NCBI RefSeq assembly: GCF_002197815.1
Contig: NZ_NIUB01000019.1
Span: 30,063-94,062, forward strand
DNA length: 64,000 bases
Source of the DNA: Pseudomonas oleovorans subsp. oleovorans
GTDB lineage: Bacteria > Pseudomonadota > Gammaproteobacteria > Pseudomonadales > Pseudomonadaceae
Direction: 5' to 3'
Below the pieces are notes generated by a model that searched no databases, was not told the origin of the DNA, and saw only the letters and a list, made by a program, of their open reading frames with translations. A program made the position numbers and the translations under genes. Positions 8,786 to 17,414 of this stretch are shown in pieces. Every line of letters starts with the position of its first letter. The first letter of the stretch is position 1.

Positions 8786-9666
8786 TGCCCGACCTGATGC
8801 AGCAGCACCTCGCTCAACGCCTGCGCCGCGCTGGACAGTTGATGCCCGGCCTGGTGCAGCAGGCCGACGCGGCGCGATACCTGCGGCTCGCTCAGCGGCA
8901 GGCAGCGCGCGCCGAGTTCTTCCATCTGCTGCCGGCACAGTTGCGGCACGGCGCTGACGCCGAGGCCTTCGGCAACCATGCGCCCGACCGTGACCAACTG
9001 ATGACTCTCGAACGCCACCGGTAGCTTGCCGTGGCTGGCGGTCACGCTGTCTTCCAGTAGCAAACGCACCGCCGAGGGCCGTTGCAGGGTGATAAAGGGT
9101 TGTTCCAGCAGCTGTGCCCAGGTCAGCGCGGACTGTTCGGCCAACTCGCTGGCGACAGGCACCACGGCGACGAAACGGTCCTCGTACAGGGGGGTAAACT
9201 GCAAGCCATCCAGTGTCGTTGGTTCGAAGGCGATGCCCAGCTCGACGCGACCGTCGCGCACCATCTCCATCACCTGTTCGTTGATCACGTCGTGCACCGC
9301 CACGTTGACCCGCGGGTAGGCATCGCGAAACGCGCGCAGCGCCGCCGGCAAACGGTTGCCGGCGAACGACGGCATGGCCGCTACCGCCACCTTGCCCATC
9401 TGCAGGGTGAAGTGCTGACGCAGCAGATCCTCGGCGTTGTCCCAGTCGGCCAGCAGGCGCACGGCAATCGGCAACAACGTCTCACCCTCCGGCGTCAGCG
9501 CCACGCTGCGGGTGGTGCGCACCAGCAACTGGCCGCCGAGCGATTGCTCCAAGTTCTTGATCGCCAGGCTCAGTGCTGGCTGCGACAGATGCAGGCGCTC
9601 GCAGGCCTGGGCGAAGCTCAGGCTCTGCGCCACGGCGAGAAAGGCGCGTAGCTGCTTGACGGTCAT
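8782..9666 (-). CDS. dhcR: LysR-family regulator divergent from the CoA-transferase genes (DhcR-like)
   Basis: 294 residues from ATG 9666 (MTVKQLRAFLAVAQSLSF), preferred over a start 15 codons upstream because it matches the usual LysR N-terminus. The HTH is AQACERLHLSQPALSLAIKN; the rest is a LysR effector domain. The order of a divergent LysR, CoA-transferase A and B, thiolase and AtoE-type transporter equals the P. aeruginosa dhcR-dhcAB-atoB block (PA1998-PA2002), where the regulator controls dehydrocarnitine and ketoacid use. The name is inferred from this synteny. Its stop codon is provided by the family A repeat. Confidence 0.8.
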   Translation of the reverse strand: MTVKQLRAFLAVAQSLSFAQACERLHLSQPALSLAIKNLEQSLGGQLLVRTTRSVALTPEGETLLPIAVRLLADWDNAEDLLRQHFTLQMGKVAVAAMPSFAGNRLPAALRAFRDAYPRVNVAVHDVINEQVMEMVRDGRVELGIAFEPTTLDGLQFTPLYEDRFVAVVPVASELAEQSALTWAQLLEQPFITLQRPSAVRLLLEDSVTASHGKLPVAFESHQLVTVGRMVAEGLGVSAVPQLCRQQMEELGARCLPLSEPQVSRRVGLLHQAGHQLSSAAQALSEVLLHQVGQ

Positions 9667-9772
9667 TGATTTATTTACCTGATCAATCAAGAGGAAAAAC
9701 AAACTTAACAAATAAGCCCATAGCGCAGAAGCTTGGTCTCACCCCAGATAACAACAAAAGAGGCAGCCTCTA

Positions 9773-10471
9773 ATGAGCGGACTCGACAAACGCGTCGGCA
9801 GCTATGCAGAAGCCCTGGACGGCCTGCAGGACGGTATGACTGTGCTGGCCGGCGGTTTCGGCCTGTGTGGCATCCCCGAGAACCTGATCGCCGAGATCCG
9901 TCGTCGCGGCGTGCGTGACCTGACCGTGGTGTCCAACAACTGCGGTGTCGACGGGTTCGGCCTCGGCGTGCTGCTGGAAGACCGGCAGATCCGCAAGATG
10001 ATCGCCTCCTACGTCGGCGAGAACGCCCTGTTCGAGCAGCAACTGCTCTCCGGCGAGCTGGAAGTCGAACTGACCCCACAAGGCACCCTGGCCGAGAAGC
10101 TGCGCGCTGGCGGCGCCGGCATCCCCGCGTTCTTCACCGCCACCGGCTACGGCACCCCGGTCGCCGAAGGCAAGGAAGCGCGCGAGATCAATGGCCGCCA
10201 CTACATCCTCGAGCCGGCCATCACCGGCGACTTCGCCATCGTCAAAGGCTGGAAGGCCGACCACTTCGGTAACGTGGTCTACCGCCACACCGCGCAGAAC
10301 TTCAACCCGGTGGTCGCCACCGCCGGGCGCATCACCGTGGTCGAGGTCGAAGAGATCGTCGAGCCCGGTGAACTCGACCCGACGCAGATTCACACCCCCG
10401 GCATCTACGTCGACCGGCTGATCTGCGGCAGCTTCGAGAAACGCATCGAAAAACGCACCCTGCGCGCCTGA
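9773..10471 (+). CDS. dhcA: 3-oxoacid/dehydrocarnitine CoA-transferase subunit A
   Basis: 232 residues. The N-terminal glycine-rich [13 protein letters not shown] motif is characteristic of the alpha subunit of family I CoA-transferases (ScoA/AtoD). The partner subunit follows 12 bases later. The complex moves CoA from a donor such as succinyl- or acetyl-CoA to a 3-oxoacid. In P. aeruginosa the syntenic DhcAB pair handles 3-dehydrocarnitine. The sequence alone does not separate acetoacetate from dehydrocarnitine specificity; the divergent LysR gene and downstream thiolase and transporter favour the dhc assignment. Confidence 0.88.
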   Translation: MSGLDKRVGSYAEALDGLQDGMTVLAGGFGLCGIPENLIAEIRRRGVRDLTVVSNNCGVDGFGLGVLLEDRQIRKMIASYVGENALFEQQLLSGELEVELTPQGTLAEKLRAGGAGIPAFFTATGYGTPVAEGKEAREINGRHYILEPAITGDFAIVKGWKADHFGNVVYRHTAQNFNPVVATAGRITVVEVEEIVEPGELDPTQIHTPGIYVDRLICGSFEKRIEKRTLRA

Positions 10472-10483
10472 GGAGAGACCAGC

Positions 10484-11140
10484 ATGGCACTGACCCGTGA
10501 ACAAATGGCCCAGCGCGTCGCCCGCGAGTTGCAGGACGGCTTCTACGTCAACCTCGGCATCGGCATCCCGACTCTGGTGGCCAACTATGTGCCCGAGGGC
10601 ATGGCCGTGATGCTGCAGTCGGAGAACGGCCTGCTCGGCATGGGCGCCTTCCCCACCGAAGAGGAAGTGGACGCCGACATGATCAACGCCGGCAAACAGA
10701 CCGTCACCGCAATCAAGGGCGCGGCGATCTTCGACTCGTCGCAATCCTTCGCCATGATCCGTGGCGGCCACGTCGACCTGACCGTGCTCGGCGCCTTCGA
10801 GGTGGACGTTAACGGCAACATCGCCTCGTGGATGATCCCCGGCAAGCTGGTCAAGGGCATGGGCGGCGCCATGGATCTGGTGGCCGGCGCCGACAACATC
10901 ATCGTCACCATGACCCACGCCTCCAAGGACGGCGAATCCAAGCTGCTCGAGCGTTGCAGCCTGCCACTGACCGGCAGCGGTTGCATTCGCAGGGTACTGA
11001 CCGACCTGGCCTACCTGGAGATCGAGAACGGCGCCTTCATCCTGCGCGAACGCGCACCGGGCGTGAGCGTCGAGGAAATCGTCGCCAAGACCGCCGGCAA
11101 GCTGATCGTCCCCGAGCACGTCCCGGAAATGCAGTTCTAG
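10484..11140 (+). CDS. dhcB: 3-oxoacid/dehydrocarnitine CoA-transferase subunit B
   Basis: 218 residues with a GAGGAGAG Shine-Dalgarno just upstream. The catalytic glutamate motif SENGLLGMG (about residue 46-54) forms the CoA-thioester intermediate in family I CoA-transferases. GIGIPTLVANYVPE is typical of the beta subunit. It works with the preceding subunit A gene. A rho-independent terminator follows, so atoB may be partly uncoupled. Confidence 0.9.
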   Translation: MALTREQMAQRVARELQDGFYVNLGIGIPTLVANYVPEGMAVMLQSENGLLGMGAFPTEEEVDADMINAGKQTVTAIKGAAIFDSSQSFAMIRGGHVDLTVLGAFEVDVNGNIASWMIPGKLVKGMGGAMDLVAGADNIIVTMTHASKDGESKLLERCSLPLTGSGCIRRVLTDLAYLEIENGAFILRERAPGVSVEEIVAKTAGKLIVPEHVPEMQF

Positions 11141-11152
11141 GTTGTCTACCGT

Positions 11153-11195
11153 CTCGAAGGCGCCACCACGCACGGCGTCTTCGAGGCGTTTTTCT
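11153..11195 (+). terminator. Rho-independent terminator after dhcB
   Basis: CTCGAAGGCGCC (11153-11164) pairs with GGCGTCTTCGAG (11174-11185) apart from one G-T pair, with a 9-base loop. It is followed by GCGTTTTTCT. The stem and T run are textbook. Confidence 0.8.
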
Positions 11196-11198
11196 ACA

Positions 11199-11256
11199 TT
11201 GTGGGAGGCGCTTTAGCGGCGAGACTTTCTCGTCGCGGCTAAAGCCCCTCCCACAA
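11199..11256. repeat. Palindromic repeat, family C (TTGTGGGAGG ... CCTCCCACAA)
   Basis: Inverted halves TTGTGGGAGGCGCTTTAGC and GGCTAAAGCCCCTCCCACAA surround a short loop. It lies between the dhcB terminator and atoB. A half copy of the same family occurs at 27113-27137. Confidence 0.8.
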
Positions 11257-11288
11257 TACGCGGCCCATCAGCCGAGAGGAGTCATCCC

Positions 11289-12470
11289 ATGCAAGACGTC
11301 GTCATCGTCGCCGCCACCCGCACCGCCATCGGCAGCTTCCAGGGCAGCCTGGCCGATATTCCCGCGCCGGAACTCGGCGCCATCGTCATCAAGCGCCTGC
11401 TGGAACAAACCGGCCTCGACGCCGCCCAGGTCGATGAAGTCATCCTCGGCCAAGTACTCACTGCAGGTTCTGGTCAGAACCCCGCACGTCAGGCCGTTAT
11501 CCGCGCCGGCCTGCCCCATGCCGTGCCGGCCATGACCCTGAACAAAGTCTGTGGCTCGGGCCTCAAAGCCCTGCACCTGGCGGCCCAGGCCATTCGCTGT
11601 GGCGACGCCGAGGTGATCATCGCTGGTGGCATGGAGAATATGAGCCTGTCGCCCTACGTGCTGCCGAAAGCCCGCACCGGCCTGCGCATGGGCCATGCAC
11701 AGATGCTCGACAGCATGATCGTCGACGGCCTGTGGGACGCTTTCAACGACTACCACATGGGCATCACCGCCGAGAACCTGGTGGAAAAGTACGGCATCAG
11801 CCGTGAAGCCCAGGATGCCTTCGCCGCTGCGTCGCAGCAGAAAGCCGTGGCGGCCATCGAAGCCGGACGCTTCGATGCCGAGATCACTCCGGTGCTGATC
11901 GCGCAGCGCAAGGGCGACCCCATCGCCTTCGCCCGTGACGAGCAGCCGCGTGCCGGCACCACCGCCGAATCCCTGGCCAAGCTCAAGCCGGCGTTCAAGA
12001 AAGACGGCAGCGTCACCGCCGGCAACGCCTCCAGCCTCAACGACGGCGCCGCCGCCGTGCTGCTGATGAGCGCGGCCAAGGCACAGGCGCTGGGCCTGCC
12101 GGTGCTGGCGAAGATTGCCGGCTACGCCAATGCCGGCGTCGACCCGGCGATCATGGGCATCGGCCCGGTCTCGGCCACCCGTCGTTGCCTGGAAAAAGCT
12201 GGCTGGAGCCTGGCTGACCTGGATCTGATCGAAGCCAATGAAGCCTTCGCCGCCCAGGCGCTGTCGGTCGGCCAGGAGCTGGGGTGGAATGCCGACAAGG
12301 TCAACGTCAACGGCGGCGCCATCGCCCTCGGCCACCCCATCGGCGCCTCGGGCTGCCGCGTGCTGGTCAGCCTGTTGCACGAGATGATCCGCCGCGATGC
12401 CAAGAAAGGCCTTGCCACGCTGTGCATCGGTGGCGGCCAGGGCGTGGCCCTGGCCATCGAGCGCGAGTAA
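11289..12470 (+). CDS. atoB: Acetyl-CoA acetyltransferase (thiolase II)
   Basis: 393 residues, the standard thiolase length. The nucleophilic Cys is in [11 protein letters not shown] (about residue 89), the catalytic His in [10 protein letters not shown] (about 350) and the second Cys in CIGGGQGVA (about 380). It cleaves acetoacetyl-CoA to two acetyl-CoA, or runs the reverse condensation. It follows the CoA-transferase pair, giving a complete route from a short 3-oxoacid to acetyl-CoA, and precedes the fatty-acid transporter. GAGAGGAGT upstream serves as ribosome binding site. Confidence 0.92.
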   Translation: MQDVVIVAATRTAIGSFQGSLADIPAPELGAIVIKRLLEQTGLDAAQVDEVILGQVLTAGSGQNPARQAVIRAGLPHAVPAMTLNKVCGSGLKALHLAAQAIRCGDAEVIIAGGMENMSLSPYVLPKARTGLRMGHAQMLDSMIVDGLWDAFNDYHMGITAENLVEKYGISREAQDAFAAASQQKAVAAIEAGRFDAEITPVLIAQRKGDPIAFARDEQPRAGTTAESLAKLKPAFKKDGSVTAGNASSLNDGAAAVLLMSAAKAQALGLPVLAKIAGYANAGVDPAIMGIGPVSATRRCLEKAGWSLADLDLIEANEAFAAQALSVGQELGWNADKVNVNGGAIALGHPIGASGCRVLVSLLHEMIRRDAKKGLATLCIGGGQGVALAIERE

Positions 12471-12481
12471 AGCGCGAAACC

Positions 12482-12535
12482 GTAGGGCGGGTGCAACCCG
12501 CCACTATCGGAACCGGCGGGTTTCACCCGCCCTAC
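12482..12535. repeat. Palindromic repeat, family A copy 2
   Basis: Same GTAGGGCGGGTGCAACCCG / CGGGTTTCACCCGCCCTAC inverted halves as copy 1, starting 11 bases after the atoB stop. Here it lies inside a co-directional gene series (atoB to atoE), so it is not simply a convergent terminator. Confidence 0.9.
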
Positions 12536-12653
12536 GGAGCAACACAACCATCCGCTCGGCTCCGGCCGGGCGTTGTCATTTCCACCCGCCAGGCACAACC
12601 GACCTGAATGCCTGGAACAGCCCTTACACAACCATAAGAAAGAGGCGTCATCG

Positions 12654-13997
12654 ATGTTCAATACCCTCACCCGCATGAGCGTGAGCCTGGTACAGAAGTA
12701 CCTGCCCTCGCCCTTCGTGTTCTCCGCCTTGCTCACGCTGGGCGTACTACTCGCCGGCATCCTCTCCACCGGCCAATCGCTACCGGCCATGGTGCAACAC
12801 TGGAGCGGCGGCTTCTGGACGCTGCTCGGTTTTGCCATGCAGATGTCGCTGATCTTCGTCACCGGCCACGCCCTGGCCAGTGCGCCGATCATCAACCGTC
12901 AACTCGACCGCCTGGCCGGCCTGGCACGCACACCCGGTCAGGCAATCATCATGGTCACCCTGGTGGCGCTGGTCGGTTGCTGGGTCAACTGGGGCTTCGG
13001 CCTGGTCATCGGCGCGGTGTTCGCCCGCGCCCTGGCACGCAAGGTCGATGGCGTCGATTACCCGCTGCTGGTGGCCTCGGCCTACTCGGGCTTCCTGGTC
13101 TGGCACGGCGGCCTGGCCGGCTCGATTCCGCTGTCCATGGCCACCGGCGGCCCGGATCTGGCGCGCATCACCGCAGGCGTGCTGACCGACCCGGTAAGCA
13201 TCACCGAAACCCTGTTCAGCCCGTTGAACCTGACCATCGTGGCGCTGCTGTTCATCGGCCTGCCGCTGCTCAACCGCGCCATGCATCCGCGCCAGGGTGC
13301 CAAGGTGGCCGACCCGGCCAAACTGGTGGAATCGCGCGCGGAACTGCCGGCTCGTGAAACCCCGGCGCAGCGCCTGGACGACAGCCGCATCCTCGGTCTG
13401 GCACTGGTGGCCATGGCCGGTATCTACCTGTTCAACCACTTCGCCACCAAGGGCTTCGTGCTTGGCCTGGATGTGGTCATCGCCATCTTCCTGTTCAGCG
13501 GCCTGCTGATGCACGGCACCCCGGAGCGCTACATGCGCGCGGTGGACGAGAGCGTGCGCGGCATCGGCGGCATCGTCCTGCTGTTCCCCTTCTACGCCGG
13601 GATCATGGGCATGATGATGGGCGCCAACGCCGACGGTATTTCCCTCGGCCGGCAGATCACCGAAGCGTTCATCTCCTGGTCCTCGGCCGACACCTTCCCA
13701 CTGCTGGCCTTCCTCAGCGCTGGCGTGGTCAACGTGTTCGTGCCGTCCGGTGGTGGCCAGTGGGCCGTGCAAGGGCCGATCATGCTGCCGGCTGCCGAGG
13801 CGCTGGGTGTGTCGACCACCGTTACCGCCATGGCGATTGCCTGGGGCGACGCCTGGACCAACATGATCCAGCCGTTCTGGGCACTGCCCCTGCTCGGCAT
13901 CGTCGGCCTCGGTGCACGCGACATCATGGGCTACTGCCTGATCATACTGCTGTACTCGGGCATCGTCATCAGTGGTGCGTTCTACTTCCTCGGCTAA
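12654..13997 (+). CDS. atoE: Short-chain fatty acid transporter, AtoE type
   Basis: 447 residues from ATG 12654, chosen because AAAGAGGCG precedes it and MFNTLTRMSVSLVQKYLPSP is the family N-terminus; an upstream in-frame ATG at 12573 is rejected. The protein is almost entirely hydrophobic, with about ten or more membrane segments. FVPSGGGQWAVQGPIMLPAA and WGDAWTNMIQPFWALPLLG are signature stretches of the AtoE/TIGR00366 family. It probably imports acetoacetate, butyrate or related acids for the CoA-transferase and thiolase upstream. Confidence 0.87.
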   Translation: MFNTLTRMSVSLVQKYLPSPFVFSALLTLGVLLAGILSTGQSLPAMVQHWSGGFWTLLGFAMQMSLIFVTGHALASAPIINRQLDRLAGLARTPGQAIIMVTLVALVGCWVNWGFGLVIGAVFARALARKVDGVDYPLLVASAYSGFLVWHGGLAGSIPLSMATGGPDLARITAGVLTDPVSITETLFSPLNLTIVALLFIGLPLLNRAMHPRQGAKVADPAKLVESRAELPARETPAQRLDDSRILGLALVAMAGIYLFNHFATKGFVLGLDVVIAIFLFSGLLMHGTPERYMRAVDESVRGIGGIVLLFPFYAGIMGMMMGANADGISLGRQITEAFISWSSADTFPLLAFLSAGVVNVFVPSGGGQWAVQGPIMLPAAEALGVSTTVTAMAIAWGDAWTNMIQPFWALPLLGIVGLGARDIMGYCLIILLYSGIVISGAFYFLG

Positions 13998-14006
13998 AAG
14001 CCATCA

Positions 14007-14032
14007 GGCCCGCTCAGCGTTCCGAGCGAGCC
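14007..14032. terminator. Possible bidirectional hairpin between atoE and clsB
   Basis: GGCCCGCTC (14007-14015) and GAGCGAGCC (14024-14032) pair with one mismatch around an 8-base loop, in the short gap between two converging genes. No T run, so only a weak terminator candidate. Confidence 0.4.
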
Positions 14033-14036
14033 TGTC

Positions 14037-15197
14037 TCAACGCCAGCGATCGAGCAGATTCACCGCCAGCCGATCCAGCCAACCCCACAGGCGCTGTTGC
14101 GCACGGCGCCACCAGGGGCGCTGGTGCCAATCATCGAGGGTGATCTCGCGGCTGACGCCGAAGTCCTCGATGAAGCTGGCCGTCACTGCCCGGGTGAAAT
14201 CCGGATCCAGCGCCTCGACATTGGCGTCGAGGTTGAAGCGCAGGTTCCAGTGGTCGAAGTTGCACGAGCCGACGCTGACCCAATCGTCCACCAGCACCAT
14301 CTTCAGGTGCAGGAAACGCGGCTGGTATTCGAAGATGCGCACCCCCGCCCTGAGCAACTTGGGGTAGTAACGCTGCTCGGCAAAACGCACCGGCGGATGA
14401 TCGGTGTTGCGCCCGGCCAGCAGCAGGCGCACCTCGACACCGCGCGCTGCAGCGCGGCGCAGGGCACGGCGGATTTTCCAGGTCGGCAGGAAATAAGGCG
14501 TGGCCAGCCAGACGCGCTGCTTGGCGCCCTTCAGTGCGCGCAACAGCGACAGCAGAATGTCGCGATGCTGCGCAGCATCGGCATAGGCCACACGCCCCAG
14601 CCCAACGCCGGCAGGCGGACACTTAGGCAGGTTTAGCGCAGTCGGCTGATGATTCGGGCGCCATAAAAAACGCGTATGCCAGAGTTGCTCGAACAACTGC
14701 TGCCAGTCGCCGACCAGTGGCCCCTCGATTTCCACCATGACCTCATGCCAGGAGCTGCGAGCCTCATCCGGCTGCCAGAACTCGTCGGTAGAACCGGTGC
14801 CACCGACGTACGCCAGGCGCTGGTCCACCAGTAGCAGCTTGCGGTGATCGCGATGAAAGTTACGGATACCCCGCCGCAAGCGCACCGGGTTGTACCAGCG
14901 CAGCTGCACACCGGCGGTCTGCATGCGCTCACGTAGCGCGATGCCCAGGCCTGCGGAACCGTAGGCATCGAACAGACCACGTACCCTCACCCCACGCTCA
15001 GCCGCTCGGCACAGCGCATCGACCAGACGCTCACTGCAGCGGCCGTCCTCGATCAGGTAAAGCTCGATCTCCACTTGCTGGCTGGCGCCTTCGATGGCCG
15101 CCAGCATGCGTGGGAAGAACGCCGGCCCGTCCAGCAGCAATTCGAAGCGATTGCCACCCCGCCAGGGAAAGATGCGGCCGCGCTTGTGCACGCTCAC
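14037..15197 (-). CDS. clsB: Phospholipase D-family cardiolipin synthase (ClsB type)
   Basis: 386 residues, GTG start at 15197 overlapping the stop of the yceI-like gene (GTGA), which implies coupling. Two HKD catalytic motifs are visible: HRKLLLVDQRLAYVGGTG in the first half and HLKMVLVDDWVSVGSCNFD in the second. There is no N-terminal membrane segment pair, as in ClsB rather than ClsA. The reaction expected is transfer of a phosphatidyl group to phosphatidylglycerol, giving cardiolipin in the inner membrane. Confidence 0.85.
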   Translation of the reverse strand: MSVHKRGRIFPWRGGNRFELLLDGPAFFPRMLAAIEGASQQVEIELYLIEDGRCSERLVDALCRAAERGVRVRGLFDAYGSAGLGIALRERMQTAGVQLRWYNPVRLRRGIRNFHRDHRKLLLVDQRLAYVGGTGSTDEFWQPDEARSSWHEVMVEIEGPLVGDWQQLFEQLWHTRFLWRPNHQPTALNLPKCPPAGVGLGRVAYADAAQHRDILLSLLRALKGAKQRVWLATPYFLPTWKIRRALRRAAARGVEVRLLLAGRNTDHPPVRFAEQRYYPKLLRAGVRIFEYQPRFLHLKMVLVDDWVSVGSCNFDHWNLRFNLDANVEALDPDFTRAVTASFIEDFGVSREITLDDWHQRPWWRRAQQRLWGWLDRLAVNLLDRWR

Positions 15198-15766
15198 CGC
15201 GCCGTGAAGATCAGCACGGCGCCCACCGGCACCGACAGGCTGATGGCCGGCAGGTCAGCGACCTTGCGCAGCGCCTCGACGCCACTGGCCAGGGCGAAGT
15301 CTTCGGCGTGCAACACCAGCGGAGCCAGGGTCACCACCTGGAAGCGGTGATCATCCAGCCGCGTTACCAGCAGTTCGCTGTGCAGCTCACGCGTGCGCTC
15401 GTTGAGGGTCAGTTGCAGCGGTAGTCGCAGTTCCAGCTGTGCCCCGGGTGCCAGGTCGGTGAGTTGCGGCAGGTTGACCTGGGCGCTGATGCGCGCCTCG
15501 GGCAGACGTGAAGTGTCGAACAACATGGTGCGCAGGCGCTCGTCACGCAGAGGGACACCGGTGCTCAGCGAGTCAAGATCCACGCGCAGGCGCGCGCGAC
15601 CGTCGGCGGCGATCTGCCCGTGCAGGGTGAGAAAGCGATGCACCTCCGACTGACTGCCGGAATGGGTGGAGATGAACGACAGCCGCGAAGACTCGTTGTC
15701 CAGGTACCAGTCGGCGTGGACGGGCAAGGCAGCGGCAAGCAACAGGGCGAGAAGCGAACGGCGCAT
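15194..15766 (-). CDS. YceI-family periplasmic lipocalin-like protein
   Basis: 190 residues from ATG 15766. The first 19 residues (MRRSLLALLLAAALPVHA) form a signal peptide ending in an Ala-x-Ala-like site. The mature part starts DWYLDNESSRLSFISTH and is rich in beta strands, with the YceI-type pattern. Family members bind polyisoprenoid-like lipids or are induced by stress; the substrate here is unknown. It is translated just ahead of clsB, suggesting an envelope role. Confidence 0.82.
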   Translation of the reverse strand: MRRSLLALLLAAALPVHADWYLDNESSRLSFISTHSGSQSEVHRFLTLHGQIAADGRARLRVDLDSLSTGVPLRDERLRTMLFDTSRLPEARISAQVNLPQLTDLAPGAQLELRLPLQLTLNERTRELHSELLVTRLDDHRFQVVTLAPLVLHAEDFALASGVEALRKVADLPAISLSVPVGAVLIFTAR

Positions 15767-15846
15767 GAGAACTCGAAAAACGGCATGACCAGGCAGCAAC
15801 GATAGTCGCCAGCGCGAGCCTTGCAAAGCCCGGCGCGCACAGAACC

Positions 15847-15899
15847 GTAGGGCGGGTGCAACCCGCCGCTGCCGAGGTGGCGGGTTTCACCCGCCCTAC
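15847..15899. repeat. Palindromic repeat, family A copy 3
   Basis: Inverted halves as in copies 1 and 2. It overlaps the end of the next leftward gene, whose TAG stop (15896-15898 read on the minus strand) lies inside the repeat. Confidence 0.9.
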
Positions 15900-16216
15900 T
15901 TGCTCGGCAGCAACTGGCAGCCCTGCCGCTCACCCAGCCAGACAGCGCTGTGGTTGCGGCCAAGGCCGCTGGCGGTCACACGCTTGGCGCTTTCGTCATC
16001 CAGCAGGCTGCTAATCGGCACGTACTGCGCGACATAGCCTTCACAGTAGGCCGCCGGGTTGCCGCTGACGTAACGGCAGGAGCAGTATTCCTTGGCCGTG
16101 TAGGCGCCGATGATGTCGGGGAAGGCGGCCAGATGGGCGCGATTAGGCCAGGCCCAGGCCAGCAGCAGAACCAACAGCAGCACCAGCGCGCTGCGGATCG
16201 GATGGCGACGGATCAT
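15896..16216 (-). CDS. Small secreted or membrane-anchored hypothetical protein
   Basis: 106 residues. An N-terminal hydrophobic stretch (IRSALVLLLVLLLAWAW, residues 7-23) suggests a signal anchor. The rest contains four cysteines (CSCRY, YCEGY, GCQLL), compatible with disulfides in the periplasm. Its start overlaps the stop of the serine hydrolase gene by four bases (ATGA), so the two are co-translated and may act together. The C-terminus LLPSK ends on a stop codon supplied by the family A repeat. Function not recognised. Confidence 0.7.
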   Translation of the reverse strand: MIRRHPIRSALVLLLVLLLAWAWPNRAHLAAFPDIIGAYTAKEYCSCRYVSGNPAAYCEGYVAQYVPISSLLDDESAKRVTASGLGRNHSAVWLGERQGCQLLPSK

Positions 16217-17331
16217 GGCTGCACCTCCGCGGCGAAGGCCGCACGCACGCGTTTGAGCAGGTCGTTGTGCTGGAAGCTGCCGTCACGGTCATCGGCGTAA
16301 CGCACCACCAGCAGGTTTTCTTGTGGCATCACGTACAGCCCCTGCCCCCAATGCCCGAGCGCGGCGATGGTATCGGCCGGTGCATCCGGCCAGGGCCGCG
16401 TGCTGCCTGGCAGTTCGGCGTTGAGCCACCAATGCCCGCCTGGCACGGCATCCCCCGACTTGGCCAACTGCGGCTGGTAGCCAGCGAAAGGCGTGGAGAC
16501 GAAATCGACCCAGGCAGCCGGCAGCAACTGGCGCTCGCCCCAGCGACCGCCGCGCTGCATCAGCAGGCCGACACGGGCCAGGTCGCGCGCGCTCAGGTAG
16601 GCATAGGACGACGCAACGAAGGTGCCGCTGGCGTCGCGCTCCCAGGTCGCGCTGGTAATGCCCAGCGGCTCGAACAGCGCTGTCCAGGGATAGTCGGCGT
16701 AAACCTGCTCGCCGACCATGCCGCGCAACGCGGCAGCCAGCACGTTGCTGTCGCCACTGGAATAACGAAAGCGCGTGCCCGGCGCAGCGTCCGCCGCATG
16801 CGCAGCGGTGAAGGCCGCCATGTCGGCGCGGCCGCGGGTGTAGAGCATGGCCACTACCGAGGATTTCAGCGGCGCGTACTCGTAGTCCTCTTCCCAGGCC
16901 AGGCCCGAGGCCCAGTTGAGCAGATGACCGATCTTGATCTGTGGGTGGTCCGCCATCGGCGGGTAGTACTGTGCCACCGGTGCATCGAGTTTGAAGCGCC
17001 CCTCGGCGTAAGCGACGCCGAGGGTGGTGGCGAGCAGGCTCTTGGCCATCGACCAGGTCAGGTGCGCGGTCCGCGCCGTGGTCGGCTCGGCGTAGCGTTC
17101 GTAGACGATCTGCCCATCGCGGATCACCAGCAGCGCATCGGTGCGCACGCCCGTACGCTCGACGTCATCGCGTTTCGGGAAGGCGTACTGTTCGAGCTCG
17201 GCCAGCGCGGGGCTCTCGATACGGGGTTGGCTCTGCCAGTCGGGTTGCGGCCAGTTTTCCGCCAAGGCATTGCTGGCAGCCAGGCTGAAACCGAGCGCCA
17301 GGCTCAGTCGACGAAGCAAGGAGATGGACAT
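16213..17331 (-). CDS. Periplasmic serine hydrolase, class C beta-lactamase/EstB fold
   Basis: 372 residues. The first 24 (to SNALA) form a signal peptide. The nucleophile motif SxxK is WSMAKSLL (about residue 94), the second motif is YSSGDSN and the third is HWGQGLY (HxG), all expected for penicillin-binding-protein-like serine hydrolases. Such enzymes may be esterases, peptidases or amidohydrolases; a true beta-lactamase is unlikely because these housekeeping paralogues usually have a weak or different third motif. It is co-translated with the small Cys-containing protein downstream. Confidence 0.85.
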   Translation of the reverse strand: MSISLLRRLSLALGFSLAASNALAENWPQPDWQSQPRIESPALAELEQYAFPKRDDVERTGVRTDALLVIRDGQIVYERYAEPTTARTAHLTWSMAKSLLATTLGVAYAEGRFKLDAPVAQYYPPMADHPQIKIGHLLNWASGLAWEEDYEYAPLKSSVVAMLYTRGRADMAAFTAAHAADAAPGTRFRYSSGDSNVLAAALRGMVGEQVYADYPWTALFEPLGITSATWERDASGTFVASSYAYLSARDLARVGLLMQRGGRWGERQLLPAAWVDFVSTPFAGYQPQLAKSGDAVPGGHWWLNAELPGSTRPWPDAPADTIAALGHWGQGLYVMPQENLLVVRYADDRDGSFQHNDLLKRVRAAFAAEVQP

Positions 17332-17414
17332 GGACGGCCTCGATCAGAAATCGTGGCGCACCCTAGCATGGCCATGATGACGGCTTGAAGCGACGAAAAC
17401 GCCATCTCTCACCT

